This document shows positions 53,411 to 61,971 of a stretch of DNA of 64,000 nt, piece after piece. The DNA is taken from the NCBI RefSeq assembly GCF_009659535.1, contig NZ_VJZZ01000002.1:434001-498000 (forward strand). The letters are read 5' to 3'. The position numbers were made by a program, and so were the translations under genes. The first letter of the stretch is position 1. Every line of letters begins with the position of its first letter. The notes under the pieces were generated by a model. It was not told the origin of the DNA and ran no database searches. It saw only the letters and a program-made list of their open reading frames with translations. Origin of the DNA: Aggregicoccus sp. 17bor-14 (GTDB taxonomy: Bacteria; Myxococcota; Myxococcia; Myxococcales; Myxococcaceae).

Positions 53411-53551
53411 CCCGCGGCGTGCCCTCACGGGCGCGCGCAGCGGACAGGACCGAGACCTCCGAGGGGAGGTGGCGGGCGGCGCACGGCCGGACTTCACCCT
53501 CTCCGCGCACCTCCCCTGCCAGCCCTCCCTCCGGCGCGCGAGGAGTGGACG

Positions 53552-55528
53552 TTGAAGGGGAGTCGTGAGCAGAGGGCCGCGAGGGCCACCGCCGCTGCGG
53601 CCGCGCTCGCGCTCGCCCTGCCCGCGCACGCCCAGGCGCCCGAGTCCCCGCAGGTGCCGGAGGACGTGCAGCAGGCCGAGCAGCTCGGCGAGCTCATCGT
53701 GGTGCAGGGCCAGCCGCTGCCCCTGCCGCGCCTGCCCGCGCCCCACACCGCGCAGCAGCGCGACCCCACGGCGGCCGTCACGCTCTTGCCGGTGGAGGCG
53801 CAGCGGCTGGAGGCGCGCGACACGGCGGAGGTGCTCGCCACCGCGCCGGGCGTGAGCGTGCAGGACCTGGGCGGCTATGGGCAGGCGAAGAGCCTGAGCG
53901 TGCGCGGCGCGGCCTCCAACGGCGTGCTGGTGCTGCTGGACGGCATCCCGCTGCAGGGGGCGGGCGGCATCGCGGACCTCTCGCGCATCCCGCTGCCGCT
54001 GGTGCAGCGCTTCGAGCTGCTGCGCGGAGCGGCCGGCGCGCGCTACGGCACGGGGGCGCTGGGCGGCGTGGTGAACGTGGTGACGCGCGAGGCGGGTGAG
54101 CACCCGTGGGCGGGCCTCACGCTCACCGGTGGCAGCTTCGGCACGCTGCAGGGAGAGCTCGCGGCGGCGGGCAGCGCGCTGGGCGGCACGGGGCTGCTGC
54201 TCGTGCACGCGGGCGGCTCGCGCGGGGACTTCCCCTACCTCTTCGACCCGGCGCCCTCCCTGCCGGGCAACGCGCTCGAGGAGCGCAAGCGGCAGAACAA
54301 CGACGCGGGCGGCGGGGGCGGCCTCGCGAAGTACCGGCGCGAGCTGTCGCCGGGCCTCGCGCTGGACGTGCTCGCGGAAGGACAGGCGGACGAGCGCGGG
54401 CTCGCGGGCTCGGCGCAGAACCCTTCCTCGACGCGCGAGCGCTCGCGCCACGGCTCCCTCGCGCTCGCCCTCACCCGCAGCGAGGGCGCGCACACGCAGC
54501 TCTACGCGCGCGGCTACGCACACGCCGAGCGGCTCGAGCAGTCGAGCGGCGGCGAGAGCCTCGGCGCGCAGACGCACGCGGTGGGCGGAGTGGAGCTGGA
54601 TGCGCGCACCCGCGCCGGCCTCCACGGCCTCTCGGCGAACGCGAGCGTGGGGGCGGAAGGCGTGCCGGGCGCGGCCACCTGGCTGCGCCTCAGCCTCATG
54701 GCCCAGGACGAGCTGCAGCTGCTCGGCGAGCGCCTGCTGCTCGCGCCCAGCGTGCGGGTGGAGCGCGCCGGGCCCTACACGCTCTTCTCCCCGAAGCTGG
54801 GGCTGCTCGCGAAGCTCTACGGCCCCCTGCGCCTGCGCGCGAACGTGGGCCAGGCACACCGCGCCCCCTCCTTCTACGAGCTGTACGTGCGCGCCGGCAC
54901 GCTGCTGCCCAACCCCTCCTTGCGCCCCGAGCGCGCGCTGCACGCGGATGCGGCGCTCGTGTACGAGGGCACGCGCGGCTCGGCCGCCGTGGGGCCCTTC
55001 GTCGCGCTCTACGAGGACCTCATCGCCTACGAGCTGTACCCGCCCTTCGCCGCGCGGCCCGTGAACTTCGCCTCCGCGCGCTCGAGCGGCCTGGAGGCCG
55101 AGGGCGAGCTGCGGCCCTGGGCCGACTTCCTGCGCCTGAGCGCGAGCTACACGCTGCTCTTCAGCACGAACCTGAAGGATGACCCGCGCTACTACCTGAA
55201 GGACCTGCCCTACCGCCCGCGCCACGCGCTCAGCGCGCGCGTCTCGGGCGGCCCCCGCTGGCTCTCGGCGAGCCTGGAGGTGGCGGCGCAGTCCAAGCAG
55301 TACTTCAACCGCACCGAGGAGCTGGTGCTGCCCGCGCGCGCCTTCGTGCACGCCGGAGTGCACACCACCCTGGGCCGCGCGCCCGAGGTGACGCTGGGCC
55401 TCGCGGTGAAGAACCTCTTCGACGTGCGCACCCAGGACTTCGACGGCTACCCGCTGCCCGGCCGCTCCGTGTACGCGACCCTCGCGCTCGCGCTCGGCGG
55501 ACGCACGGCCCAAGGAACGGATCGATGA
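53552..55528 (+). CDS. btuB: TonB-dependent vitamin B12 receptor
   Basis: 658 residues from TTG 53552, which has GAGGAG 7 bases upstream and begins the signal peptide (MKGSREQRAARATAAAAALALALPAHA). Its plug has GVSVQDLGGYGQAKSLSVRGAASNGVLVLLDGIPLQGAGG (about 108-147), the BtuB-like DGIPLQ/DGVP motif and GARYGTGALGGVVNVVTR. The barrel ends in YATLALALGG. A proper TonB box was not pinned down, though ELIVVQG (about 43-49) is a likely candidate. The B12 riboswitch directly upstream fixes the substrate as cobalamin or another corrinoid. The next gene overlaps its stop by 4 bases (ATGA at 55525). Confidence 0.92.
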   Translation: MKGSREQRAARATAAAAALALALPAHAQAPESPQVPEDVQQAEQLGELIVVQGQPLPLPRLPAPHTAQQRDPTAAVTLLPVEAQRLEARDTAEVLATAPGVSVQDLGGYGQAKSLSVRGAASNGVLVLLDGIPLQGAGGIADLSRIPLPLVQRFELLRGAAGARYGTGALGGVVNVVTREAGEHPWAGLTLTGGSFGTLQGELAAAGSALGGTGLLLVHAGGSRGDFPYLFDPAPSLPGNALEERKRQNNDAGGGGGLAKYRRELSPGLALDVLAEGQADERGLAGSAQNPSSTRERSRHGSLALALTRSEGAHTQLYARGYAHAERLEQSSGGESLGAQTHAVGGVELDARTRAGLHGLSANASVGAEGVPGAATWLRLSLMAQDELQLLGERLLLAPSVRVERAGPYTLFSPKLGLLAKLYGPLRLRANVGQAHRAPSFYELYVRAGTLLPNPSLRPERALHADAALVYEGTRGSAAVGPFVALYEDLIAYELYPPFAARPVNFASARSSGLEAEGELRPWADFLRLSASYTLLFSTNLKDDPRYYLKDLPYRPRHALSARVSGGPRWLSASLEVAAQSKQYFNRTEELVLPARAFVHAGVHTTLGRAPEVTLGLAVKNLFDVRTQDFDGYPLPGRSVYATLALALGGRTAQGTDR

Positions 55529-56925
55529 CCCGACTGCTGCCATTGCTGCTGCTCCCGCTGCTGCTCACGGGCTGCCCCGACTCGGGCGTGCTCTGCTCCG
55601 AGGGGCTCACCGCCTGCGGCAACACCTGCGTGGACCTGCAGAGCGAGAGCGCCCACTGCGGCGCCTGCGGCCAGGCCTGCGCGCAGGGAGAGCTGTGCTC
55701 GGAAGGGGCCTGCCTCGCAGCGCCCGAGGCCTGCGCGGGCGGGGTGTGCGGCTACGACGTGGTGGCCACCTGCTTCAACGCGGGCCAGGTGGTGGGCGTG
55801 CAGGCGGAAGCCGCGCTGCGCGGGCGGCGCACCCCGGTGGGCAGCAACCCGCAGACGGTGGCGCGCCTGCAGGACGTGCTGGTGGTGGTGGACGGGCTCA
55901 GCCGCAAGCTGCGCCAGGTGCGCCTCGGCGACTTCAGCGCGCTGCCCGAGGAGGACAGCGCGGGCGCCGCTCCCAACCAGCTGCTCGCGGCAGACCCCTA
56001 CCTCTACGTGCTCAACTCCACCTCCAACACGCTGCAGGTGCTCAAGCGCACGCGCGAGCCGCTCGCGGCGCCCGAGGGCGGCACCCGCTTTCCGCAGGGC
56101 CTCGGGCTCGAGACGGTGGACGAGCTGAACTTCGGCCCCAACACCAACCCCTACGCGATGGCGCCGCTGGGTGACGCGCTGTGGGTGAGCCTGCTCGGAA
56201 ACCTCGGCGAGGACCCGGGCGCGGGCGGGCGCGTGGTGCGCGTGTCGCTCGCAGACCCCGCGCACCCGGTGAAGACGGGCGAGGTGCAGCTCCCGTCCGG
56301 CGCGGCGCTGCGGCCCTTCCCGGGCAAGAGCAGCCTCGCGGCGCCCAACGGGCTCGCGGCCTTCGGCGACGCGCTCTACGTGGCCCTGAGCAACATCTCG
56401 CTCGACACCTACCAGGCTGCGGGGCCCGGGCTGCTCGCGCGCGTGGACCCGGTGCGCATGGCGGCGGAGACGGTGGACCTGGGGGAGGGCTGCCTCGGGG
56501 CCTCGTGGGTCGCGCGCCTGGGAGAGCGGCTGCTGGTGAGCTGCGGCGGCCTCACCACGTACACGAAGGACTACCAGCTCGAAGCGGTGCAGAAGACGGG
56601 CCTCGTGCTCCTGGGGCCGGACTCGAGTGGCGCGCTGGCGCCGCGGGCCACCTGGAGCCTCGGGTGCGCGGCCGGCACCAGCTGCCTGCTGCCCAGCGCG
56701 GGGCGCTTCGCCACGGTGGGCGAGCGCGTCTTCGTCGGCGACGTGAGCTACGGCCGACTCTTCGTGGTGGACGTGGTGCAGGACGCCTTCGTCGAGCGGC
56801 GAGGGCTCTCGGGAAGTGCCCAGCCTCCGCTCGACCTCTGCTCGCGGCCCGACCCCGCCTGCGCGGGCCAGGCCTCCTGCGGCCAGCTGCCCTCGCTCGT
56901 CGGGGACGTGGTGGCCGTGCCATGA
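55525..56925 (+). CDS. Beta-propeller lipoprotein of the B12 operon (BtuG-like)
   Basis: 466 residues. Lipobox LLTGC (Cys17), then a Cys-rich module (about 17-90) with ACGNTCVDL, AHCGACGQAC and GELCSEGAC, as in myxobacterial HCGxCG domains. The rest is a repeat protein with at least six units of about 50-60 residues of the pattern P-x-hydrophobic-x-x-x-D-x-LYV-x-N-x-L-x-V (for example LLAADPYLYVLNSTSNTLQVL, MAPLGDALWVSLLGN, LAAFGDALYVALSN, VARLGERLLVSCGG, FATVGERVFVGDV). This is a beta-propeller pattern. Bacteroidetes BtuG is also a lipid-anchored propeller beside BtuB and binds B12 very tightly; no sequence homology to it is claimed. Overlaps btuB and btuF by 4 bases each. Confidence 0.75.
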   Translation: MTRLLPLLLLPLLLTGCPDSGVLCSEGLTACGNTCVDLQSESAHCGACGQACAQGELCSEGACLAAPEACAGGVCGYDVVATCFNAGQVVGVQAEAALRGRRTPVGSNPQTVARLQDVLVVVDGLSRKLRQVRLGDFSALPEEDSAGAAPNQLLAADPYLYVLNSTSNTLQVLKRTREPLAAPEGGTRFPQGLGLETVDELNFGPNTNPYAMAPLGDALWVSLLGNLGEDPGAGGRVVRVSLADPAHPVKTGEVQLPSGAALRPFPGKSSLAAPNGLAAFGDALYVALSNISLDTYQAAGPGLLARVDPVRMAAETVDLGEGCLGASWVARLGERLLVSCGGLTTYTKDYQLEAVQKTGLVLLGPDSSGALAPRATWSLGCAAGTSCLLPSAGRFATVGERVFVGDVSYGRLFVVDVVQDAFVERRGLSGSAQPPLDLCSRPDPACAGQASCGQLPSLVGDVVAVP

Positions 56926-57791
56926 ACCCCCGTCACCCTGGATTCGCCATGCGCGCTGCGCTCGCCCTGCTGCTCCTCGTCGCCTCCACGCCCGCGCTCG
57001 CGGCGCGCCCCGCGGGGCCCTATTCCCTGGGGCCGCAGCGCGCGGCGCCCGTGCGGCGGGTGGTGACGCTCGCGCCCTCGCTCACCGAGATGGTGGTCGC
57101 GCTCGGGGCAGGGGAGCGGCTGGTGGGTGTGTCGCGCTTCGACCAGCAGCCCGAGGTGGCGAAGCTGCCGCGGGTGGGCGGCTTCACGGACCCGTCGGTG
57201 GAGGCGGTGCTCGCGCTCAAGCCGGACCTGGTGCTGGTGTTCCCCGGGCCCGGCAACCAGCGCCCGGTGGAGAAGATGGCGCAGCTGGGCCTGCGCGTGC
57301 TGGTGCTGCCGCTGCAGACGGTGCAGGACACGCTCGCGGCGATGCGCGCTGTGGGAGACGCGCTCGGGCGCGGTGCAGAGGCGCAGGCGCTGGTCTCGCG
57401 CATCGAGGCCACCCGCGCACGCGTGCGGGCCGCGGCGGCAAAGTCGAAGCGGCCTCCGCGCGTGCTCTTCGTGTACGGCTTCGAGCCGCTGGTGGTGGCG
57501 GGGCCGGGCTCCTTCGCGGACGAGCTGCTGCACGACGCAGGCGGGGTGAACATCGCGGCGGACGCGGGTACGCCCTATCCGGTGTACTCGCCCGAGCGCG
57601 CGGTGGTGGCGAAGCCGGACGTGGTCATCGACGCGGCGGACGTGGACGTGGGCAAGGACAAGCTCCGAAACCTCCCCGGGCTGCGCGAGGCGCGCTGGGC
57701 GCAGGTGCCCACGCGTGCGCTCCTCCAGCCAGGGCCCAGCCTGGGCCGCGGCCTCGAAGAGCTCTACGCGTTGCTCCATCCCGAGAACTGA
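56922..57791 (+). CDS. btuF: Cobalamin ABC transporter substrate-binding protein
   Basis: 289 residues, start ATG 56922 overlapping the propeller gene by 4 bases; ATG 56949 begins the signal peptide proper (MRAALALLLLVASTPALA). The mature part is a two-lobe FeuA-type periplasmic binding protein: VVTLAPSLTEMVVALGAGERLVGVSRF (about 45-71), LPRVGGFTDPSVEAVLALKPDLVLVF (78-103) and YGFEPLVVAGPGSFADELLHDAGG. BtuF uses a Trp and acidic residues to hold B12 and dock to BtuC. It lies between the outer-membrane genes and btuC in the riboswitch operon. A repeat element follows its stop codon. Confidence 0.88.
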   Translation: MNPRHPGFAMRAALALLLLVASTPALAARPAGPYSLGPQRAAPVRRVVTLAPSLTEMVVALGAGERLVGVSRFDQQPEVAKLPRVGGFTDPSVEAVLALKPDLVLVFPGPGNQRPVEKMAQLGLRVLVLPLQTVQDTLAAMRAVGDALGRGAEAQALVSRIEATRARVRAAAAKSKRPPRVLFVYGFEPLVVAGPGSFADELLHDAGGVNIAADAGTPYPVYSPERAVVAKPDVVIDAADVDVGKDKLRNLPGLREARWAQVPTRALLQPGPSLGRGLEELYALLHPEN

Positions 57792-57793
57792 GT

Positions 57794-57836
57794 GTCCCAT
57801 CTCCCTCTGGGAGAGGGCTAGGGTGAGGGAAGAAGC
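57794..57836 (-). repeat. Dispersed palindromic repeat, copy 6
   Basis: Complement-strand copy (GTCCCATCTCCCTCTGGGAGAGGGCTAGGGTGAGGGA). It separates btuF from btuC in the middle of the B12 operon, where a strong hairpin could lower btuC expression or stabilise the upstream transcript. Confidence 0.7.
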
Positions 57837-57845
57837 CTTTCGCAG

Positions 57846-58919
57846 ATGACCACCACGCGTTCCCAGCACCTCACCCGCGGTCACTTCTCCACCGCGCGCC
57901 TCTACGCGCTGTGCGGGCTCTTCCTGCTGCTCGCGGTCGCAGCCTTCCTCGTCGCTGCGCGCTTCGGCGAGCAGCCCATCTCGCTCACCGCGGCCTTCTC
58001 CGACCCCACCTCCACGGATGCGACGATCTTCTGGTCGCTGCGCCTGCCGCGCGCGCTCCTCGGAGCGCTGGTAGGCGCAGGGCTCGCGGCCTCGGGCTCC
58101 ACGCTGCAGGGACTCTTGCGGAACCCGCTCGCGGACCCCTTCGTGCTGGGCGTCTCGGGAGGCGCGGCGCTGGGGGCCACGCTCGCGCTCGCGGTGGGGC
58201 TGGGCACGGTGGGCGAGCTCGCGCCGGGCGTGCACGAGAGCGTGGCGCAGCTGTCCGCGCCCAGCCTCTTCGCGTTCCTCGGGGCGGGGGCGGCGGTGGC
58301 GGTGGTGCTCGCGGGAGGCCGCGCGCACGGCTCGCGCGCGCCCTACGCGGCGCTGCTCACGGGCGTGGTGTTCAACTCCTTCGCGTCCGCGGCCATCACG
58401 CTGGTGAAGACGCTCACCAACCCGGACCGGCTCGCGGAGATTCTGTACTGGCTCGCGGGCACGCTCGGCTACGAGCGCCCCGCGGTGCTCGGGCTCGCGG
58501 CCGCGCTGCAGGTGGGCACGCTCGCGGTGATGGTCGCGCTCTCCGGGCGGCTCAACCTCCTGAGCCTCGGAGACGACGACGCCGCGGCGCTCGGCGTGCC
58601 GGTGGCCTCCACGCGGCGCTGGCTGCTCGTCGCGGCGAGCGCGAGCGTGGCGGGTGCGGTGGCGCTCACCGGGCTCATCGGCTTCGTGGGGCTCATCGTG
58701 CCGCACCTGCTGCGGCTCGCGTTCGGGCCGGACCAGCGGCTGCTCATCCCGCTCTCGGCGCTGGGGGGCGCGGCCTTCCTCACGCTGGCGGACCTGCTCG
58801 CGCGGCTCGCCTTCCCGCTCTTCGGCACGGAACCGCCGGTAGGCGTCATCACCGCGATCCTCGGAGGCCCGCTCTTCCTCCTCCTGCTGCACCGCCGGCA
58901 GCGGCAGGGGGCTGCGTAG
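57846..58919 (+). CDS. btuC: Cobalamin ABC transporter permease
   Basis: 357-residue FecCD-family permease, about ten helices. FWSLRLPRALLGALVGAGLAASGSTLQGLLRNPLADPFVLGVSGGAALG (about 61-109) and LIGFVGLIVPHLLRLAFGPDQRLL (about 277-300) are the conserved BtuC/FhuB stretches. ATPase contact via the EAA-like loop VPHLLRLAFGP is intact. It is 54 bp after btuF with a repeat element between. No btuD ATPase gene follows, so it must borrow an ATPase encoded elsewhere, perhaps HmuV-like; hmuV at 45450 is a possible but untested donor. Confidence 0.87.
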   Translation: MTTTRSQHLTRGHFSTARLYALCGLFLLLAVAAFLVAARFGEQPISLTAAFSDPTSTDATIFWSLRLPRALLGALVGAGLAASGSTLQGLLRNPLADPFVLGVSGGAALGATLALAVGLGTVGELAPGVHESVAQLSAPSLFAFLGAGAAVAVVLAGGRAHGSRAPYAALLTGVVFNSFASAAITLVKTLTNPDRLAEILYWLAGTLGYERPAVLGLAAALQVGTLAVMVALSGRLNLLSLGDDDAAALGVPVASTRRWLLVAASASVAGAVALTGLIGFVGLIVPHLLRLAFGPDQRLLIPLSALGGAAFLTLADLLARLAFPLFGTEPPVGVITAILGGPLFLLLLHRRQRQGAA

Positions 58920-59033
58920 TGGGCGCCGGTCGTGGCGTGCTGCACTGCCGCTGAGTGCGGCGCGGCGCGTCGAAGCGCTCAGACCGGGGTCCATGGAGCA
59001 CCGGGCCCGCAAGTAGGGCACACTACCCAGGCC

Positions 59034-60077
59034 ATGCCGACGCTGCCTCCGCTGCTGCTCTCGCTCGCCGTCGCTGCCGCCGCTCCAGCGCCCTCCGCCA
59101 CCGTCGCCCCCGTCGGCCCCGCGGCCAACGAGGTGCGGGTGGGGGGCTCCTCCAGCATGCTGCCGGTGACGCGCATCATGGAGGCGGGCTTCGAGTCCCA
59201 GGCGCGCAGCCTGCACCTCAAGGTGCTGCAGGCCACGAGCACGGGCCGCGGCTTCAAGCAGCTGTGCGCGGGCGAGGTGGACGTGATGGCGGCGAGCCGC
59301 CCCATCGAGGACGCGGAGGTGCGCGCGTGCACCGGCGCGGGGCAGGCCTTCGTGGAGCTGCCGGTCGCGCTCGACGGCGTGGCGGTGGTGGCGCACCGCG
59401 ACGCCTCCTGGCTCTCGTCCATCACGGTGACGGAGCTGCGCCGCCTCTGGACTCCGGACGCGAAGAAGCGCGTGACGCGCTGGAGCCAGCTGCGCAAGGG
59501 CTGGCCGGACGTGCCGGTGAAGCTGGTGGCGCCCGGCGTGGGCTCGGGCACCCGGGACTTCTTCGCGGAGGCGCTGGGGCTGACGGCGGGCAACCACAAG
59601 CTGCGGCCGGACGTGCGCGAGGTGGAGAGCGGTGAGGACATGGTGCGCGCGGTGGCCGCGCAGCCTGGCGCGCTCGGCTTCCTCAGCACCTCGTACCTGG
59701 AGTCGAAGCAGGACGCGCTGCGCGTGGTCGGCGTGGACGACGAGGACGCGCGCACGGGCGCAGGGCCCATCCTGCCGGGCGAGGACACCGTGCGCAGCGG
59801 CAAGTACCAACCCTTCACGCGGCCGGTGATGCTCTACGTCTCGGCGCGCGCGCTGGAGCGCGAGGGCGTGGCGAGCTTCGTGCGCTTCTACGTGGACAGC
59901 GCGGAGCGGGTGACGCGCAAGGGGGGCTACGTGCCGCTGCCGGCCGAGGTCTACCGCCTGGACCAGGCGCGCCTGCGGGCGCGGCGCACCGGCAGCCTCT
60001 TCTCCGGCAAGGTCGCGGGCGTGCCCATCGCGGAGCTGCTGCGGCGCGAGGCCGCGGACGTGGGCGCGGGGCACTGA
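59034..60077 (+). CDS. PstS-like phosphate-type substrate-binding protein
   Basis: 347 residues, signal peptide MPTLPPLLLSLAVAAAAPAPS. Type-II periplasmic binding protein of the PstS/phosphate family: VRVGGSSSMLPVTRIMEAGF (about 36-55) starts the first lobe with the Ser-rich phosphate-binding turn, VDVMAASRPIEDAEVRACTGAG (82-103) follows, and VGSGTRDFFAEALGL (168-182) forms the second anion-binding loop. PstC, PstA and PstB genes are absent next to it, so it is a solitary copy and may be a sensor or orphan binder. It starts 114 bp after btuC on the same strand, probably under its own promoter. Confidence 0.82.
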   Translation: MPTLPPLLLSLAVAAAAPAPSATVAPVGPAANEVRVGGSSSMLPVTRIMEAGFESQARSLHLKVLQATSTGRGFKQLCAGEVDVMAASRPIEDAEVRACTGAGQAFVELPVALDGVAVVAHRDASWLSSITVTELRRLWTPDAKKRVTRWSQLRKGWPDVPVKLVAPGVGSGTRDFFAEALGLTAGNHKLRPDVREVESGEDMVRAVAAQPGALGFLSTSYLESKQDALRVVGVDDEDARTGAGPILPGEDTVRSGKYQPFTRPVMLYVSARALEREGVASFVRFYVDSAERVTRKGGYVPLPAEVYRLDQARLRARRTGSLFSGKVAGVPIAELLRREAADVGAGH

Positions 60078-60147
60078 AGCCCCGCAGCGGCCTCGCCCGG
60101 CACCGCGCCGGCTGCGCAGCGCTGCCGGACGGTGCTACGACGGAAGG

Positions 60148-60678
60148 GTGAACGTCCCCGTCCTGACCACCGAGCGCCTCGTCCTCCGCCGCCACCAGCT
60201 CGAGGACTTCGAGCCCGCCAGCGCCATGTGGGCCTCCCCGGACGTCGTCCGCCACATCGGCGGCCGGCCCTTCACGAAGCAGGAGACGTGGTTCCGGCTG
60301 CTGCGCTACGTGGGCCACTGGGAGCTGCAGGGCTACGGCTTCTGGGCGGTGGAGGAGCGGGAGACGGGGCGCTTCGTCGGGGAGCTCGGCTTCGCGGACT
60401 TCCAGCGCGAGCTCACCCCGCCGCTGGGGGCGGGCACCCCGGAGATGGGCTGGGCGCTGGTGCCCTCGGCGCACGGCCGGGGCTACGCGACGGAGGCGCT
60501 CTCCGCGGCGCTCGCGTGGGGTGACGCGCACTTCGAGGTCGCGCGGTCGGTGTGCATCATCGACCCCGGGAACCTCGCCTCCGTGCGGGTGGCGGAGAAG
60601 CTCGGCTTCCGCGCCTACGCGGCGGCCACGCTCGGCGGCGCGCCGACGCGCCTCTTCGAGCGCCCCTTCGTTCGCTGA
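60148..60678 (+). CDS. GNAT N-acetyltransferase (RimJ/RimL type)
   Basis: 176-residue cytoplasmic acetyltransferase. TTERLVLRRHQLEDFEPASAMWASPDVVRHIGG is the RimJ/RimL-type N terminus; the acetyl-CoA pyrophosphate loop is VPSAHGRGYATEALSAAL (about 111-128), and VCIIDPGNLASVRVAEKLGFRAYAA carries the conserved NxAS motif. Start GTG 60148 with GGAAGG 2 bases upstream. The MFS gene starts 5 bp after its stop, so the two are co-transcribed. The acceptor may be a protein, an amino acid or an antibiotic; none is assigned. Confidence 0.87.
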   Translation: MNVPVLTTERLVLRRHQLEDFEPASAMWASPDVVRHIGGRPFTKQETWFRLLRYVGHWELQGYGFWAVEERETGRFVGELGFADFQRELTPPLGAGTPEMGWALVPSAHGRGYATEALSAALAWGDAHFEVARSVCIIDPGNLASVRVAEKLGFRAYAAATLGGAPTRLFERPFVR

Positions 60679-60683
60679 GCGCC

Positions 60684-61949
60684 ATGGCCCCCGCGCCCTC
60701 CCGGCTCCGCGCCACCTTCCACGCGCACGCAGGCGGCCTGCCGCGCCTGTACTGGGTGCTGTGGTGGGGGACCTTCATCAACCGGCTCGGCTCCTTCGCG
60801 GTGCCGTTCATCGCCCTGTACCTCACGCGCGAGCGAGGGATGGGCGCGGCCGCCGTCGGGCTGGTGGCGAGCCTGCACGGGCTGGGAGGGCTGCTCGCCG
60901 CGTACCTGGGCGGCGCGCTCGCGGACCGCATCGGCCGGCGCCCGACGCTCATCGGGGCGCTGTGCTGTGGCGCGGGCTCCATGGTGCTGCTCGCCCTCGC
61001 GCGCCAGCCCGCGCTCATCGCGCTCGCGGCCTTCTCGCTCGGCCTGCTCGGGGACATGTACCGGCCCGCGGTCTCCGCGGCCATCGCGGACGTGGTGCCT
61101 GCGGACAGGCGCGCGCAGGCGTTCACGCTCTTCTACTGGGTCGTGAACCTCGGCTTCGCCGTGGCGCTGCCCACCGCGGGCCTGCTCTCGCGCGCGGGCT
61201 TCTCGGTGCTCTTCTTCGCGGACGCCACCACCACGCTGCTGTACGCCGCCGTGGTGTGGCGCCTCCTGCCCGAGACGCGGCCCCGGCAGGCGGCAGCGGC
61301 GGCGCGCGGCGGCCTGCGCAGCGTGCTGCTCACCCTGGCGCCCTTCCGGGACCGGGCCTTCCTCGCCTTCGCGCTGCCCGTCTTCCTGCTGGTCATCGTC
61401 TTCTTCCAGCACATGGTCGCGCTGCCCCTCACGCTCGAGGCGCGCGGGATGAGCGACACCGCGTGGGGCCTGGTGCTGGGCACCAACGGCGCCCTGATCG
61501 TGCTGCTGCAGCCCTTCGCGGGGCGCTGGGTGGAGCGCCTGCCGCGAGGCGCCGTGCTCGCGGGCGCCTGCGTGCTGACGGGGGCGGGCTTCGGCCTGCA
61601 CGGGCTCTCGGGAGGCGTGGCGCTCGCGGTGCTCGCGGTGGCGGTGTGGACCGCGGGTGAGATCATGCACGCGCCCGTGGCCTCCAGCGTCGTCGCGGAC
61701 CTCGCGCCGCCGGCGGTGCGCGGGACCTACCAGGGCGCGTACTTCATGCTCTGGGGGCTCGCGGCCTTCCTCGGGCCGCTGCTGGGCGGCTGGGTGCTGG
61801 GGCACGCTCCGGCGAGCGCACTCTGGGCGGGCTGCCTCGCGCTGGGGCTGCTCGCCGCCGCGCTGCAGGCCGGGGCGGCGGCGGTGCGCAGGCGCCAGCT
61901 CGCGGCGCTGCGGCAGGTGCGCCCGGACATCTCCGCCGCACTGGACTGA
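60684..61949 (+). CDS. MFS transporter
   Basis: 421 residues, 12 predicted helices, DHA1-like. Motif A is GGALADRIGRRPTLIGAL (about 75-92), with a second RLPRGAVLAGA near the other half. RLGSFAVPFIALYLTRERG is the usual helix-1 end. It is co-transcribed with the GNAT gene (5-bp gap), so it may export an acetylated or toxic small molecule. ATG 60684 is chosen because it leaves a normal cytoplasmic N terminus; a longer frame upstream is out of the real gene. It converges with the cupin gene. Confidence 0.86.
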   Translation: MAPAPSRLRATFHAHAGGLPRLYWVLWWGTFINRLGSFAVPFIALYLTRERGMGAAAVGLVASLHGLGGLLAAYLGGALADRIGRRPTLIGALCCGAGSMVLLALARQPALIALAAFSLGLLGDMYRPAVSAAIADVVPADRRAQAFTLFYWVVNLGFAVALPTAGLLSRAGFSVLFFADATTTLLYAAVVWRLLPETRPRQAAAAARGGLRSVLLTLAPFRDRAFLAFALPVFLLVIVFFQHMVALPLTLEARGMSDTAWGLVLGTNGALIVLLQPFAGRWVERLPRGAVLAGACVLTGAGFGLHGLSGGVALAVLAVAVWTAGEIMHAPVASSVVADLAPPAVRGTYQGAYFMLWGLAAFLGPLLGGWVLGHAPASALWAGCLALGLLAAALQAGAAAVRRRQLAALRQVRPDISAALD

Positions 61950-61971
61950 CGCAGCCCCCGCCCCGACCGCA

